From Firmicutes bacterium UBA1535 (GTDB lineage Bacteria; Bacillota; Clostridia; Tissierellales; Sedimentibacteraceae), in contig DCPV01000299.1 of the NCBI GenBank assembly GCA_002323775.1, forward strand, positions 1 to 8,196: 8,196 nt of DNA, read 5' to 3'. A model generated the notes under the pieces. The model was not told where the DNA came from and ran no database searches. It saw only the letters and a program-made list of their open reading frames with translations. Below, in pieces: positions 1 to 6,239 of the stretch (the stretch's first letter is position 1; each line of letters opens with the position of its first letter). The translations under genes were made by a program, and so were the position numbers.

Positions 1-32
1 CCGAAGTGCTTAAAAATGGAAGTGATTTTTAG
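1..32 (+). CDS. 3' end of an upstream gene (partial, unidentified)
   Basis: In the frame beginning at base 3 the sequence reads EVLKNGSDF and ends at TAG (30-32). It is followed 12 bases later by an intrinsic terminator on the same strand, which is what the end of a gene looks like. A second frame (from base 1, ending at TAA 34-36) is also open, so the frame is not certain. Too little is present to identify the product. Confidence 0.3.
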   Translation, partial: EVLKNGSDF

Positions 33-44
33 GTAATATTATTG

Positions 45-82
45 AAAAAGAGTGTTTTCGTTTAGTGAAAACTCTCTTTTTT
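45..82 (+). terminator. Intrinsic terminator of the upstream gene
   Basis: The left arm at 45-59 (AAAAAGAGTGTTTTC) pairs with the right arm at 67-81 (GAAAACTCTCTTTTT) with a single T-T mismatch and a 7-base loop. The right arm runs into a T-tract, so this works as a rho-independent terminator on the + strand. The A-tract on the left side could also give some termination on the minus strand. It separates the upstream gene from the TetR promoter that follows. Confidence 0.75.
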
Positions 83-108
83 AACATCGTAAAAGTAGCA
101 ATAATATG

Positions 109-137
109 TTGACATACAAATTCTTATATGATAAAAT
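109..137 (+). promoter_or_regulatory. Sigma-A promoter of the tetR-flavodoxin-FMN_bind unit
   Basis: A perfect -35 box TTGACA (109-114) is followed by a 17-base spacer and a -10 box TAAAAT (132-137), 5 of 6 matches to TATAAT. Transcription should begin near 143-145, inside the palindrome described separately. This is the best consensus promoter in the window and no other clear promoter precedes the next two genes, so it probably drives all three. Confidence 0.8.
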
Positions 138-168
138 TAACATTGTTAATAATTTTAATTAGTGTTAA
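137..168 (+). promoter_or_regulatory. Palindromic operator, candidate TetR autoregulatory site
   Basis: TTAACA (137-142), one central T, and TGTTAA (144-149) form a perfect inverted repeat that touches the -10 box and covers the predicted transcription start. A third half-site TGTTAA lies at 163-168, giving a second spacing for dimer binding. TetR-family proteins usually repress their own promoter from palindromes in this position. That this palindrome is bound by the adjacent regulator is an inference from position. Because the region is very AT-rich, some of the symmetry could be chance. Confidence 0.5.
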
Positions 169-195
169 ATATATTGATTTAAAGGAATAATTTTG

Positions 196-771
196 ATGAA
201 TGATAAACATAATTTGAAAAATCAAAGAGTCAAGGGCTACTTTCTGGAAGCTTCCAAGCAAATTATATCTTCTGAAGGAGTTGAAAATATTTCAGCCAGA
301 AAGGTTGCTGAAATCGCAGGTTATTCGTATGCAACCATTTACAATTACTTCAAGGACATTGATGAACTTCTTAGTGAAACTAAAGCATTGATGGTATCAG
401 ATGTAGTTAGGCATATGCGTGATGAGATGAGATTTGCACCTCAAAGCATTGAGGATGTTAAAAGACTTCTTATCATCTACATTCAATATCATTTAGATAA
501 CCCGCACATATTCAGATTTTTTTACTTTTATAGACTATCCGGTAATAAAGGCTACAAGGAACAATATGATTTTAGTTCTCATTGGATAGAAACCTTTCAT
601 TTTCTAGTAGAGCAAAAAAGCTTAAAGGAATATGAAGTAGAAAGTTGTGCAAAAACGTTAATCTATTCTGTTCATGGGCTTCTTGCCCTGTTCCTTTCTG
701 GAAATGGATTAACAGAAGAAATCATGTTTGCTGACCTTGATAGAATTATTGATTTTGTTTTAAAAAGATAA
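196..771 (+). CDS. TetR/AcrR-family transcriptional regulator
   Basis: This 191-residue protein has the size and layout of a one-domain-plus-sensor TetR repressor. The N-terminal DNA-binding domain is at about residues 12-60, with the helix-turn-helix at about 32-55 (ISARKVAEIAGYSYATIYNYF, ending in the family's typical Tyr-x-Tyr-Phe). The rest is helical and should form the ligand-binding and dimerisation domain, with an aromatic stretch (HIFRFFYFYRL, about 104-114). I chose ATG 196 because the Shine-Dalgarno sequence AAAGGA (181-186) sits 9 bases upstream. The in-frame TTG at 193 is possible but closer to it. The gene lies directly after the consensus promoter and palindrome and 104 bases before the flavodoxin gene, so it most likely represses itself and the redox genes downstream. 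The ligand cannot be told from the sequence. Confidence 0.93.
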   Translation: MNDKHNLKNQRVKGYFLEASKQIISSEGVENISARKVAEIAGYSYATIYNYFKDIDELLSETKALMVSDVVRHMRDEMRFAPQSIEDVKRLLIIYIQYHLDNPHIFRFFYFYRLSGNKGYKEQYDFSSHWIETFHFLVEQKSLKEYEVESCAKTLIYSVHGLLALFLSGNGLTEEIMFADLDRIIDFVLKR

Positions 772-810
772 GTAGTATAGAGAGCGCCCTATTACTTATA
801 TAAAAAATTT

Positions 811-854
811 TTCGCTAAGGAATAGTTTTTATTATGTTCTGTGCCTTGAGCGAA
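811..854 (+). repeat. Inverted repeat with duplicated RBS/start cassette before the flavodoxin gene
   Basis: TTCGCTAAGG (811-820) can pair with CCTTGAGCGAA (844-854), leaving one bulged base and a 23-base loop that contains ATG 834. The element AGGAATA followed by nine bases and ATG occurs twice in tandem: at 818-836 (leading to ATG 834) and at 860-878 (leading to ATG 876). If the hairpin forms in mRNA it would hide the first ribosome site and leave the second free. That functional reading is inference. Confidence 0.4.
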
Positions 855-875
855 GCGAAAGGAATAATTATAAAA

Positions 876-1364
876 ATGAATGTAGGAATAATTGTATACT
901 CCCAAACGGGAAATACGCTATCAGTTGCACAAAGACTAGAGCATGACATAAGAGCTAAAGGTCATGAGGTAAGTCTTTCAAAAGTGGAGCCAGTTCAAAA
1001 CACCTCTCCTTCATCTGCTCCAATCGAACTGAAATCATCCCCAGATATAAGCTTATATGATGTCATCATTTTTGCATCTCCAGTTCAGGCATTTTCCCTG
1101 TCGCCTGCTATGAAGTTTTATCTTTCTCAGGTTTCAAGTCTTACAGGTAAAAAGGTTTGCTGCTTTGTAACACAGCAGCTTAAAAAGGCATGGCTGGGAG
1201 GAAACCATGCGGTACGTCAAATAAAGTCCGCCTGTCAGAAAAAGGGAGCAGACATTAAGGTTAGCGGCATAGTTAATTGGTCGAGCGATATGCGTGAACA
1301 ACAAATAAATGATGTAGTCAGCAGACTGAGTTCATTCTGTTATAAGGGGAATGAAAATGAGTAA
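876..1364 (+). CDS. Short-chain flavodoxin-family protein
   Basis: This predicted cytoplasmic 162-residue flavodoxin-fold protein should bind FMN non-covalently and shuttle electrons. The first beta strand (NVGIIVY, 2-8) leads into the phosphate-binding loop SQTGNT (9-14), the classic flavodoxin signature. The second isoalloxazine-contacting segment is YDVIIFASPVQAFSLSPAM (61-79), matching the family's GSPVWAGTPAP-type loop, although the usual aromatic at that loop is replaced by QAF. KKVCCFVTQQ (92-101) is the next strand. I chose ATG 876 because flavodoxins start right at the first strand. An upstream in-frame ATG at 834 would add 14 residues unlike the family. The Shine-Dalgarno AAAGGA is at 858-863, 12 bases upstream, which is a little far. 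The gene overlaps the FMN_bind gene by 8 bases, implying coupled translation. Redox partner and exact role are unknown. Confidence 0.88.
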   Translation: MNVGIIVYSQTGNTLSVAQRLEHDIRAKGHEVSLSKVEPVQNTSPSSAPIELKSSPDISLYDVIIFASPVQAFSLSPAMKFYLSQVSSLTGKKVCCFVTQQLKKAWLGGNHAVRQIKSACQKKGADIKVSGIVNWSSDMREQQINDVVSRLSSFCYKGNENE

Positions 1365-1761
1365 AGTAATGAAAATTGTTCTTATCATACTGGCTGTAAT
1401 TATTTTGCTGGCTGTTGTGTGCGCAATCTTCATATCGCAAATCAGCAAAAATCTCGAAGAATTGTCCGATATACCTCTCGATAATGTTGATTTATCAGTA
1501 ATACCCAATGGAATATATGCTGGAAGTTATAACGCCTTTCCGATTGCAGTTGAGGTTGAAGTGAAGGTACAAGACAATAAAATCATCGCAATTAACCTCA
1601 TAAAGCACCGAAACGGTCAGGGAAAAGCTGCAGAAGCAATATCCGAAATGGTAGTTGATGCTCAATCGCTAAAAGTCGATGCAATATCAGGCGCAACGTA
1701 TAGCAGTAAGGTCATATTACTTGCTATAAAAGATGCACTAATGAGTGCCACAGAAAAATAA
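1357..1761 (+). CDS. Membrane-anchored FMN-binding (FMN_bind) domain protein with flavinylation motif
   Basis: This 134-residue protein has one N-terminal transmembrane helix (about 7-28, after the basic MSKVMK), so the rest should lie outside the membrane. Residues about 51-128 form an FMN_bind domain (PF04205 type): NGIYAGSY opening, a VEVEVKVQDNKI strand pair, and the motif DAISGATYSS (108-117). This fits the Dxx(S/T)GAT pattern recognised by ApbE flavin transferases, which attach FMN covalently to the Thr, here T114. The domain is therefore likely an extracytoplasmic one-flavin electron carrier. ATG 1357 is preferred because AAGGGGA (1344-1350) ends 6 bases before it. ATG 1351 would abut that site directly. 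The gene overlaps the end of the flavodoxin gene by 8 bases. No ApbE gene is in this window, so a transferase would have to be encoded elsewhere. Confidence 0.92.
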   Translation: MSKVMKIVLIILAVIILLAVVCAIFISQISKNLEELSDIPLDNVDLSVIPNGIYAGSYNAFPIAVEVEVKVQDNKIIAINLIKHRNGQGKAAEAISEMVVDAQSLKVDAISGATYSSKVILLAIKDALMSATEK

Positions 1762-1814
1762 ATTTTATCATCGGGAATAGCATACATAAATACAAAGCTT
1801 GAATACGTAAAAAA

Positions 1815-1860
1815 ATGGCATGAGTTCTGAATATTAAAAAATGTTCAGAACTTATGCCAT
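1815..1860 (-). terminator. Strong hairpin terminator between convergent genes
   Basis: Arms 1815-1831 (ATGGCATGAGTTCTGAA) and 1844-1860 (TTCAGAACTTATGCCAT) pair along 17 positions with only one G-U wobble and a 12-base loop. Read on the minus strand the stem is followed by an uninterrupted run of six T (complement of 1809-1814), so it best serves the amidase gene ending at 1908. On the + strand the following sequence has only a broken T-tract, so it should end the FMN_bind transcript less cleanly. It is the only terminator candidate between the two convergent units. Confidence 0.85.
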
Positions 1861-1907
1861 CATTCATTTTATTTAATCTTACCCGAGCAAATCAAACCCA
1901 TACTAAT

Positions 1908-2633
1908 TTACTTAGGAGAGAAATACTCTATTATCCCTGCGTATATTGCCCATGCTACTTTTTCTTGATAATTGGTAGTTGACAAAAGCTTTCCTTCCTC
2001 AGGATTTGACACAAAGCCACATTCTATTAAAACTATTGGTAAAGTTGACTCATCTATTATTTTCACATCTTTTTTAGCCTGTGGGACTCTTTCGTTATTT
2101 TTATCTAAAATATTTCTAAGATTTTTTTGCATAATTTCTGCTGCAAGCTTACTTTTTTCACACTTGTTTTTATAAAAGCTCTGAGCTCCATAATATTGAC
2201 TTTGAGTAAAAGCATTGAGATGTATCGATACTACCAAATCTGCTTTTGAACTGTTAATCTTGTTAATTCTTTTGGATAAATCTTCATTCTTTTTTTCCCT
2301 TATCGTCGTGTTTGCACCCTCGTCATAAAGTGCATTTGCATCATACCTCGTCATTACAACTTCATAACCTGTGCTTTCTAAAAAACTCATCAGATATTTT
2401 GAAATTTCAAGATTTATCAGAGATTCATTCTCACCAAATTTATTCACAGCACCGGGATCAATACCACCATGACCGGCATCAATAAATATCCTTATATTAT
2501 TACTTGTTTTTTCAACATCATCACCATTTGTATTAATTACTCTATTAGCAATATGCACAATAATATTTATAATTATAATAGTAATTACAGCAGCAAGAAA
2601 TATTATATTAGCCTTCTTAAATTTTTCAGACAT
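1908..2633 (-). CDS. cwlD: CwlD-type N-acetylmuramoyl-L-alanine amidase (Amidase_3)
   Basis: This 241-residue zinc amidase should cleave the bond between muramic acid and L-alanine in peptidoglycan. In spore formers CwlD acts with a deacetylase to make the muramic-delta-lactam of spore cortex needed for germination. An uncleaved-looking transmembrane anchor spans about 9-29. The catalytic domain (about 48-240) shows DAGHGGIDPGA with zinc ligand H55, E70 as second ligand, SIHLNAF with H138, and the catalytic LIECGF with E204. The segment MTRYD followed by REKKNEDLSKRINKIN (94-127) resembles CwlD more than autolysins, and there is no cell-wall binding domain. Start at 2633 is chosen because GGAGG (2638-2642 on the complement) is 4 bases upstream. 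An in-frame ATG at 2663 has no ribosome site. The assignment to CwlD, rather than another Amidase_3 paralogue, is by overall pattern. Confidence 0.85.
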   Translation of the reverse strand: MSEKFKKANIIFLAAVITIIIINIIVHIANRVINTNGDDVEKTSNNIRIFIDAGHGGIDPGAVNKFGENESLINLEISKYLMSFLESTGYEVVMTRYDANALYDEGANTTIREKKNEDLSKRINKINSSKADLVVSIHLNAFTQSQYYGAQSFYKNKCEKSKLAAEIMQKNLRNILDKNNERVPQAKKDVKIIDESTLPIVLIECGFVSNPEEGKLLSTTNYQEKVAWAIYAGIIEYFSPK

Positions 2634-2674
2634 TTCGCCTCCAATAATAATAAATATACTCAAATCTTATATTT

Positions 2675-2703
2675 AATATTATGAATAACTTGTATTAATA
2701 TTC
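2675..2703 (-). promoter_or_regulatory. Possible sporulation (sigma-E-like) promoter for cwlD
   Basis: On the minus strand GAATATT (complement of 2697-2703) precedes CATAATATT (complement of 2675-2683) with 13 bases between them. This loosely resembles the ATA and CATA cores of sigma-E promoters. Known cwlD genes are expressed during sporulation, which makes the match plausible. In DNA this AT-rich such matches arise easily by chance. No convincing sigma-A promoter is visible in the 103 bases between the helicase stop and cwlD. Confidence 0.25.
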
Positions 2704-2736
2704 TATTGAATTGAATTGTCTTTACATTCTTTTAAT

Positions 2737-4644
2737 TTATGATTTTTTACGAAATTTATCTTTTATTGGAGACGTCAAGTTTTCAGATTTATTAATCATC
2801 TCCTCAATAAAAATCGATGGTCTTATTGGAGAAATAACGTTTAGCCTTTCCTTTGCTCTTGTTAGACCAACATAAAAAACTCGTCTTTCTTCCTCTAATA
2901 TCTTCATATATTCCTCTATAGATTCATTTCTTCTTTCCATTGGAAATTCCTTATCTATATTATCTATCATGTAAACTATGTCGTATTCCAAGCCTTTTGA
3001 ACTGTGTATTGATGATAAGGTTATATTTGCAGATTTATTTTTAGATGATTTGCTTAAAAGCTCCTGCAAATAGTATATTTTATTTATAAATTCCTCAATT
3101 GTTTTACAATATCTCGCTATTTCATCAAGTATTTCAAGAATCAGAAGTGTTGAATTTAAGCTATTTCTCCCATCATCATCGAGCTTTTCTAAATATGTCA
3201 GGTATTCCAAATCTTTTTTAATAAATTCAATGATATCCTTTGGCTTTAGCTTTGAAATTCGCAATACATCATGCTTAAAGCTATCTATTCTATCATACAT
3301 ATAATATTCAAGATTAGGTATTCTCTTTAAAATTTCAAATACCGATAAGCTTTCATCCTTGTATTTCAAAACAAAATTACACATGCTTTTATTAAAATAT
3401 GTATAGCTTTTATAGTAAATTTTTGAAAATGACTCTCTATCCCTTATATTGAAAGACAATTTAATAAAGGCTAAAACATCATAAAGCACAAAGCTTTTAA
3501 AAAACTTAGTTTTATCATCCTTTATTTGAAAATCATAGCTATTTTCATTTAAAGCATTAGCAATCATTAAGGAAGAAATATTATTTCTATATAAAATCCC
3601 AATTTTTTTATCCGTATAATTTTTAATATCATTAACTATGTACTTAGCCTGCAATGCCCTATCCTTTGCTTTAACTATATGAACTTCATTTTTAGCCTCA
3701 TGCTTAGCTATTATAGGCTTTTTATATCTGAATTTATTATTTTCTACTAACTTTTTAGCTGTTTTAACTATATTAGCGTCCGAACGGTAATTATTGCTTA
3801 AATAAAAAACTTTTCCATCCTTATATATCTGACTGAAATTTAGCATATATTCGGGAAAACTACCCCTAAACGAATAAATAGACTGGTCATCATCTCCAAC
3901 CATAAATAAATTATTATTTGATATAGCTTTTATAATAGCATGCTGAATTTTTGAAGTATCCTGCATTTCATCAATCTGAATAAAATCATATTCACTTTTC
4001 ATCCAATCATTGTAGTAGGAATATTTTGACAATAAGTTATATCCATAATGTAAAATATCATCAAAATCCATTAAATTATTTTGCTTTTTATATTCATCAT
4101 ATTTTGTAAATATTTCCTTAAAATTCTTTATACCTATATTGCTAGCTTCTAACTCATTAGAATTAAGCATCATATTTTTAGCATAAGTAATTTTACTAAG
4201 AACATTTTCTACTTCTTCTTCATTTACAATACTTATATACTCCTTTGAGTATTGTTCCTTCAGTATTTGTTCAACTATTTTATAGTTGCTCGGTATTAAT
4301 TCAAGTTTTTTATTTGTTTTTCTAAGATAATCTCTGATTATTTTGTATGAAAAGGAATGAATAGTTGAAAAATCGGTTTTTATCAAAAATTCCTCATCAA
4401 AAACACGACTGAATCTATTCTTCATATCTTCAGCCGCCATTTTTGAAAAGGTTATAGTCAATATTTTATTTTTGCAGAGATTTTCATATATCAATCTGCC
4501 TGCTCTTGAAACAATAACAGTAGTCTTTCCAGAGCCTGCTGTGGAAAGCACAAGGGCATTTCCACGGTTAAAGCTGACAGCTTGTCTCTGCTCGGGATTA
4601 AGATTTATACCTTTTGTTTTTTCTAAATATTCAAAATAGTTCAT
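2737..4644 (-). CDS. UvrD/Rep-family (SF1A) ATP-dependent DNA helicase, short form
   Basis: This 635-residue 3'-5' type DNA helicase has all core motifs: Q-motif LNPEQRQAV (15-23), Walker A TAGSGKT (35-41), Ia TITFSKMAAEDMK (63-75), Walker B/motif II IDEMQD (224-229), III GDDDQSIYSFRG (250-261), IV NYRSD (285-289), V SSIHSSKGLEYD (544-555) and VI EEERRVFYVGLTRAKER (584-600). It is about 100 residues shorter than typical PcrA/UvrD (about 720-740). It ends soon after motif VI with no PcrA-like C-terminal extension, and no nuclease domain is present. It is therefore not AddA and is unlikely to be the main PcrA; a repair or stalled-fork role is likely but unproven. The start at ATG 4644 has AAAGGTG 12 bases upstream, and GGAAA is nearer. 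The gene is distinctly AT-rich: by eye only 10 of 60 bases are G or C at 4081-4140. Confidence 0.93.
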   Translation of the reverse strand: MNYFEYLEKTKGINLNPEQRQAVSFNRGNALVLSTAGSGKTTVIVSRAGRLIYENLCKNKILTITFSKMAAEDMKNRFSRVFDEEFLIKTDFSTIHSFSYKIIRDYLRKTNKKLELIPSNYKIVEQILKEQYSKEYISIVNEEEVENVLSKITYAKNMMLNSNELEASNIGIKNFKEIFTKYDEYKKQNNLMDFDDILHYGYNLLSKYSYYNDWMKSEYDFIQIDEMQDTSKIQHAIIKAISNNNLFMVGDDDQSIYSFRGSFPEYMLNFSQIYKDGKVFYLSNNYRSDANIVKTAKKLVENNKFRYKKPIIAKHEAKNEVHIVKAKDRALQAKYIVNDIKNYTDKKIGILYRNNISSLMIANALNENSYDFQIKDDKTKFFKSFVLYDVLAFIKLSFNIRDRESFSKIYYKSYTYFNKSMCNFVLKYKDESLSVFEILKRIPNLEYYMYDRIDSFKHDVLRISKLKPKDIIEFIKKDLEYLTYLEKLDDDGRNSLNSTLLILEILDEIARYCKTIEEFINKIYYLQELLSKSSKNKSANITLSSIHSSKGLEYDIVYMIDNIDKEFPMERRNESIEEYMKILEEERRVFYVGLTRAKERLNVISPIRPSIFIEEMINKSENLTSPIKDKFRKKS

Positions 4645-4709
4645 ATATTTCCATACACCTTTGTTTATTTTAATTTAATAAAGCTATTATCGTTCTAAAG
4701 ATTATAAGT

Positions 4710-4738
4710 ATTGTACATCCTTATACTGATAATTTCAA
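4710..4738 (-). promoter_or_regulatory. Sigma-A promoter of the helicase gene
   Basis: On the minus strand TTGAAA (complement of 4733-4738) and TACAAT (complement of 4710-4715) are separated by 17 bases. Each hexamer matches consensus at 5 of 6 positions. This places the start of transcription near 4703, leaving a leader of about 60 bases before ATG 4644. It lies just after the permease stop codon, so the helicase can be transcribed independently of the permease. No hairpin terminator for the permease is visible in this gap, so readthrough is also possible. Confidence 0.6.
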
Positions 4739-4754
4739 GTATTAATATTTGGTA

Positions 4755-6179
4755 TTAAGCTTCTTTCTTTTCCCCAATACTCAATAACAAATTCAATAAT
4801 ATCCCAAATACCGCTGCTCCTGCTATACATGGAATATTAAGTCCAAAGAATGGAATATTGCCTCCAAAGGCATAATTTCCACCGATTCCAATAACCATTA
4901 TAGAAGCTATAACTGCAATATTTTTAGAACTGAACATATCAACCTTTTTATCTATCATGATAGCAATACCTTGAGCTGCAATTGCTCCAAATAGATAAAT
5001 CTCTAATCCTCCTATAACTGCCTGTGGTATAGCATATATTGCATTAACTAAAGGAGTAAAGAATGATATTACCATAGCAATAATCGCTGCAACTACTAAT
5101 ACAGCAACAGAGAAAACTTTAGTAACAGCCATTGTGCTGATATTTTCTCCATAATTCGTACCTGCCGGACCTCCAACAAAGCCTGAAATCATATCTCCAA
5201 TACCGTCACCTATAAGATTTAAGTGTAAATTTTCTATAAGATTATACTTTTTATTAGATTTTTTCTTTTTAGCAAGGTCATTTACATAGATATCAAGCTG
5301 ATACATATGTGCAGTAGACTCTGGAATTGTAGCTATTGCAATAGGCATTATAGCTGCAACAGCCGCCCACGATACTTTTGGAAATGTAAATGCCGGAACT
5401 GCGAAAATTGCATCAGAACTACCAGATATTGTACGGAAGACATTCATGCTATCTCCGCCTATTATGTACATAAGAGTTGCCACGATACAGCCTACACCAG
5501 CTCCAAGAAGAAGCGGTATTTGTCCCAAAAATCCTTTTAGATATTTAGTAAAAACTATAGTTGATAATAAAGTTGATAATGATACTACCCATATCCAACT
5601 AGAATTGAAAATAGTTGAAGCAGTGCCGTCTGCTAGCATCTTAGGTGCAGCATCACTAAGTGCATTGCCTGCAAGTGTCAAACCTATAATCATTGCAATA
5701 GGTCCGGTAATTGAAGCAGGAAGAACTTTTTCTACCGCTTTAGGACCTGCTATTTTTACTAAAATACCTGCTATGATTGAAATAAAACCTGACATTATAA
5801 TTCCAAATTGTACATAAGAAATAGCTTCAGCAGGTATAACATTGCTTGCTCCACTAGACCAAGCAGCAATTCCGTTTAATGTTTCTTGACTTAAATGTGC
5901 CTTAATCGCATCCCCTGCCAACAATCCTGAAATAGCAGAAAGATAAGAGAAGCTTGAACCGTAATAAAGAGGAATTTTTCTCCCAGTTATAAATATAAAA
6001 CAAATTGTAGCTAAACCACTGGCAAAAATTGTTGTAGAAATTTGAAAGCCTGTTATAAGCGCAACTGTTACAGTAGCGGGAAACATTACTATTACCTGCT
6101 GTAAAGCATACAGAAACAGCTTAAACGGCGACGGAGTTTCATCAGGCAAATAGCCCAAAACTTGATTTTCTTTGTTCAT
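4755..6179 (-). CDS. NCS2-family uracil/xanthine permease (UraA-like)
   Basis: This 474-residue integral membrane transporter probably takes up a nucleobase by proton symport. It is mostly hydrophobic, with the succession of helices expected for the 14-helix UraA fold. Family landmarks are LYYGSSFSYLSAISG (71-85) in the broken helix, the substrate-binding glutamate region IPESTAHM (285-292, E287) and GGPAGTNYGENISTMAVTK (336-354, E345). The two glutamates correspond to those that bind uracil in E. coli UraA. It is longer than UraA (429 residues), mainly from a lysine-rich cytoplasmic insert DLAKKKKSNKK (301-311). Uracil versus xanthine or another purine cannot be settled: SYLSA and the NYGEN context differ from both well-known groups. 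Translation starts at ATG 6179, with AAGGA (complement of 6190-6194) 10 bases upstream. No pyrimidine or purine pathway genes flank it. Confidence 0.9.
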   Translation of the reverse strand: MNKENQVLGYLPDETPSPFKLFLYALQQVIVMFPATVTVALITGFQISTTIFASGLATICFIFITGRKIPLYYGSSFSYLSAISGLLAGDAIKAHLSQETLNGIAAWSSGASNVIPAEAISYVQFGIIMSGFISIIAGILVKIAGPKAVEKVLPASITGPIAMIIGLTLAGNALSDAAPKMLADGTASTIFNSSWIWVVSLSTLLSTIVFTKYLKGFLGQIPLLLGAGVGCIVATLMYIIGGDSMNVFRTISGSSDAIFAVPAFTFPKVSWAAVAAIMPIAIATIPESTAHMYQLDIYVNDLAKKKKSNKKYNLIENLHLNLIGDGIGDMISGFVGGPAGTNYGENISTMAVTKVFSVAVLVVAAIIAMVISFFTPLVNAIYAIPQAVIGGLEIYLFGAIAAQGIAIMIDKKVDMFSSKNIAVIASIMVIGIGGNYAFGGNIPFFGLNIPCIAGAAVFGILLNLLLSIGEKKEA

Positions 6180-6207
6180 TTAACATTCATCCTTATATGT
6201 AATATTT

Positions 6208-6235
6208 AGGTTAATAAAGGCAACCCATAAGCCTT
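6208..6235 (-). promoter_or_regulatory. Candidate H-type pseudoknot in the 5' leader of the permease mRNA
   Basis: Read on the minus strand, AAGGC (complement of 6231-6235) pairs with GCCUU (6217-6221). The loop bases GGGUU (6222-6226) pair with downstream AACCU (6208-6212), with one G-U. The connecting loops are UUAU and UAUU, each 4 bases, which is geometrically reasonable. The predicted transcription start falls at or within the first arm, so the mRNA would begin with this structure. The CCUU of the first stem could instead pair with the AAGG of the Shine-Dalgarno sequence at 6190-6194. It matches no riboswitch class or PyrR-binding consensus that I recognise, and 5-bp stems can occur by chance. 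Confidence 0.35.
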
Positions 6236-6239
6236 AAAA

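Noticed and set aside
193..195. TTG as start codon of the TetR gene
   Set aside because: ATG follows immediately at 196 and has better spacing to AAAGGA. TTG adds only one residue.
834..836. ATG 834 as the flavodoxin start
   Set aside because: It would add 14 residues ahead of the first flavodoxin beta strand, and the second ATG at 876 has an equivalent ribosome site. It is kept only as a possible alternative.
1351..1353. ATG 1351 as the FMN_bind start
   Set aside because: The Shine-Dalgarno AAGGGGA ends at 1350, leaving no spacing. ATG 1357 has six bases.
1972..2175. Open frame of 67 codons on the + strand
   Set aside because: It lies wholly antisense to the amidase catalytic domain, has no ribosome site, and its sequence resembles no protein pattern.
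2469..2684. Open frame of 71 codons on the + strand, rich in Asn, Tyr and Ile
   Set aside because: It is antisense to the N-terminal part and promoter region of cwlD. The composition is what reverse-read AT-rich DNA gives.
2737..4644. Helicase as part of a defence system (Gabija- or AddAB-like)
   Set aside because: No nuclease, TOPRIM or other partner gene is adjacent, and the protein has no fused nuclease domain. Its neighbours are a permease and a spore amidase with separate promoters.
5307..5817. Two overlapping + strand open frames
   Set aside because: Both are antisense to the permease, whose frame carries the UraA-family motifs. No ribosome sites support them.
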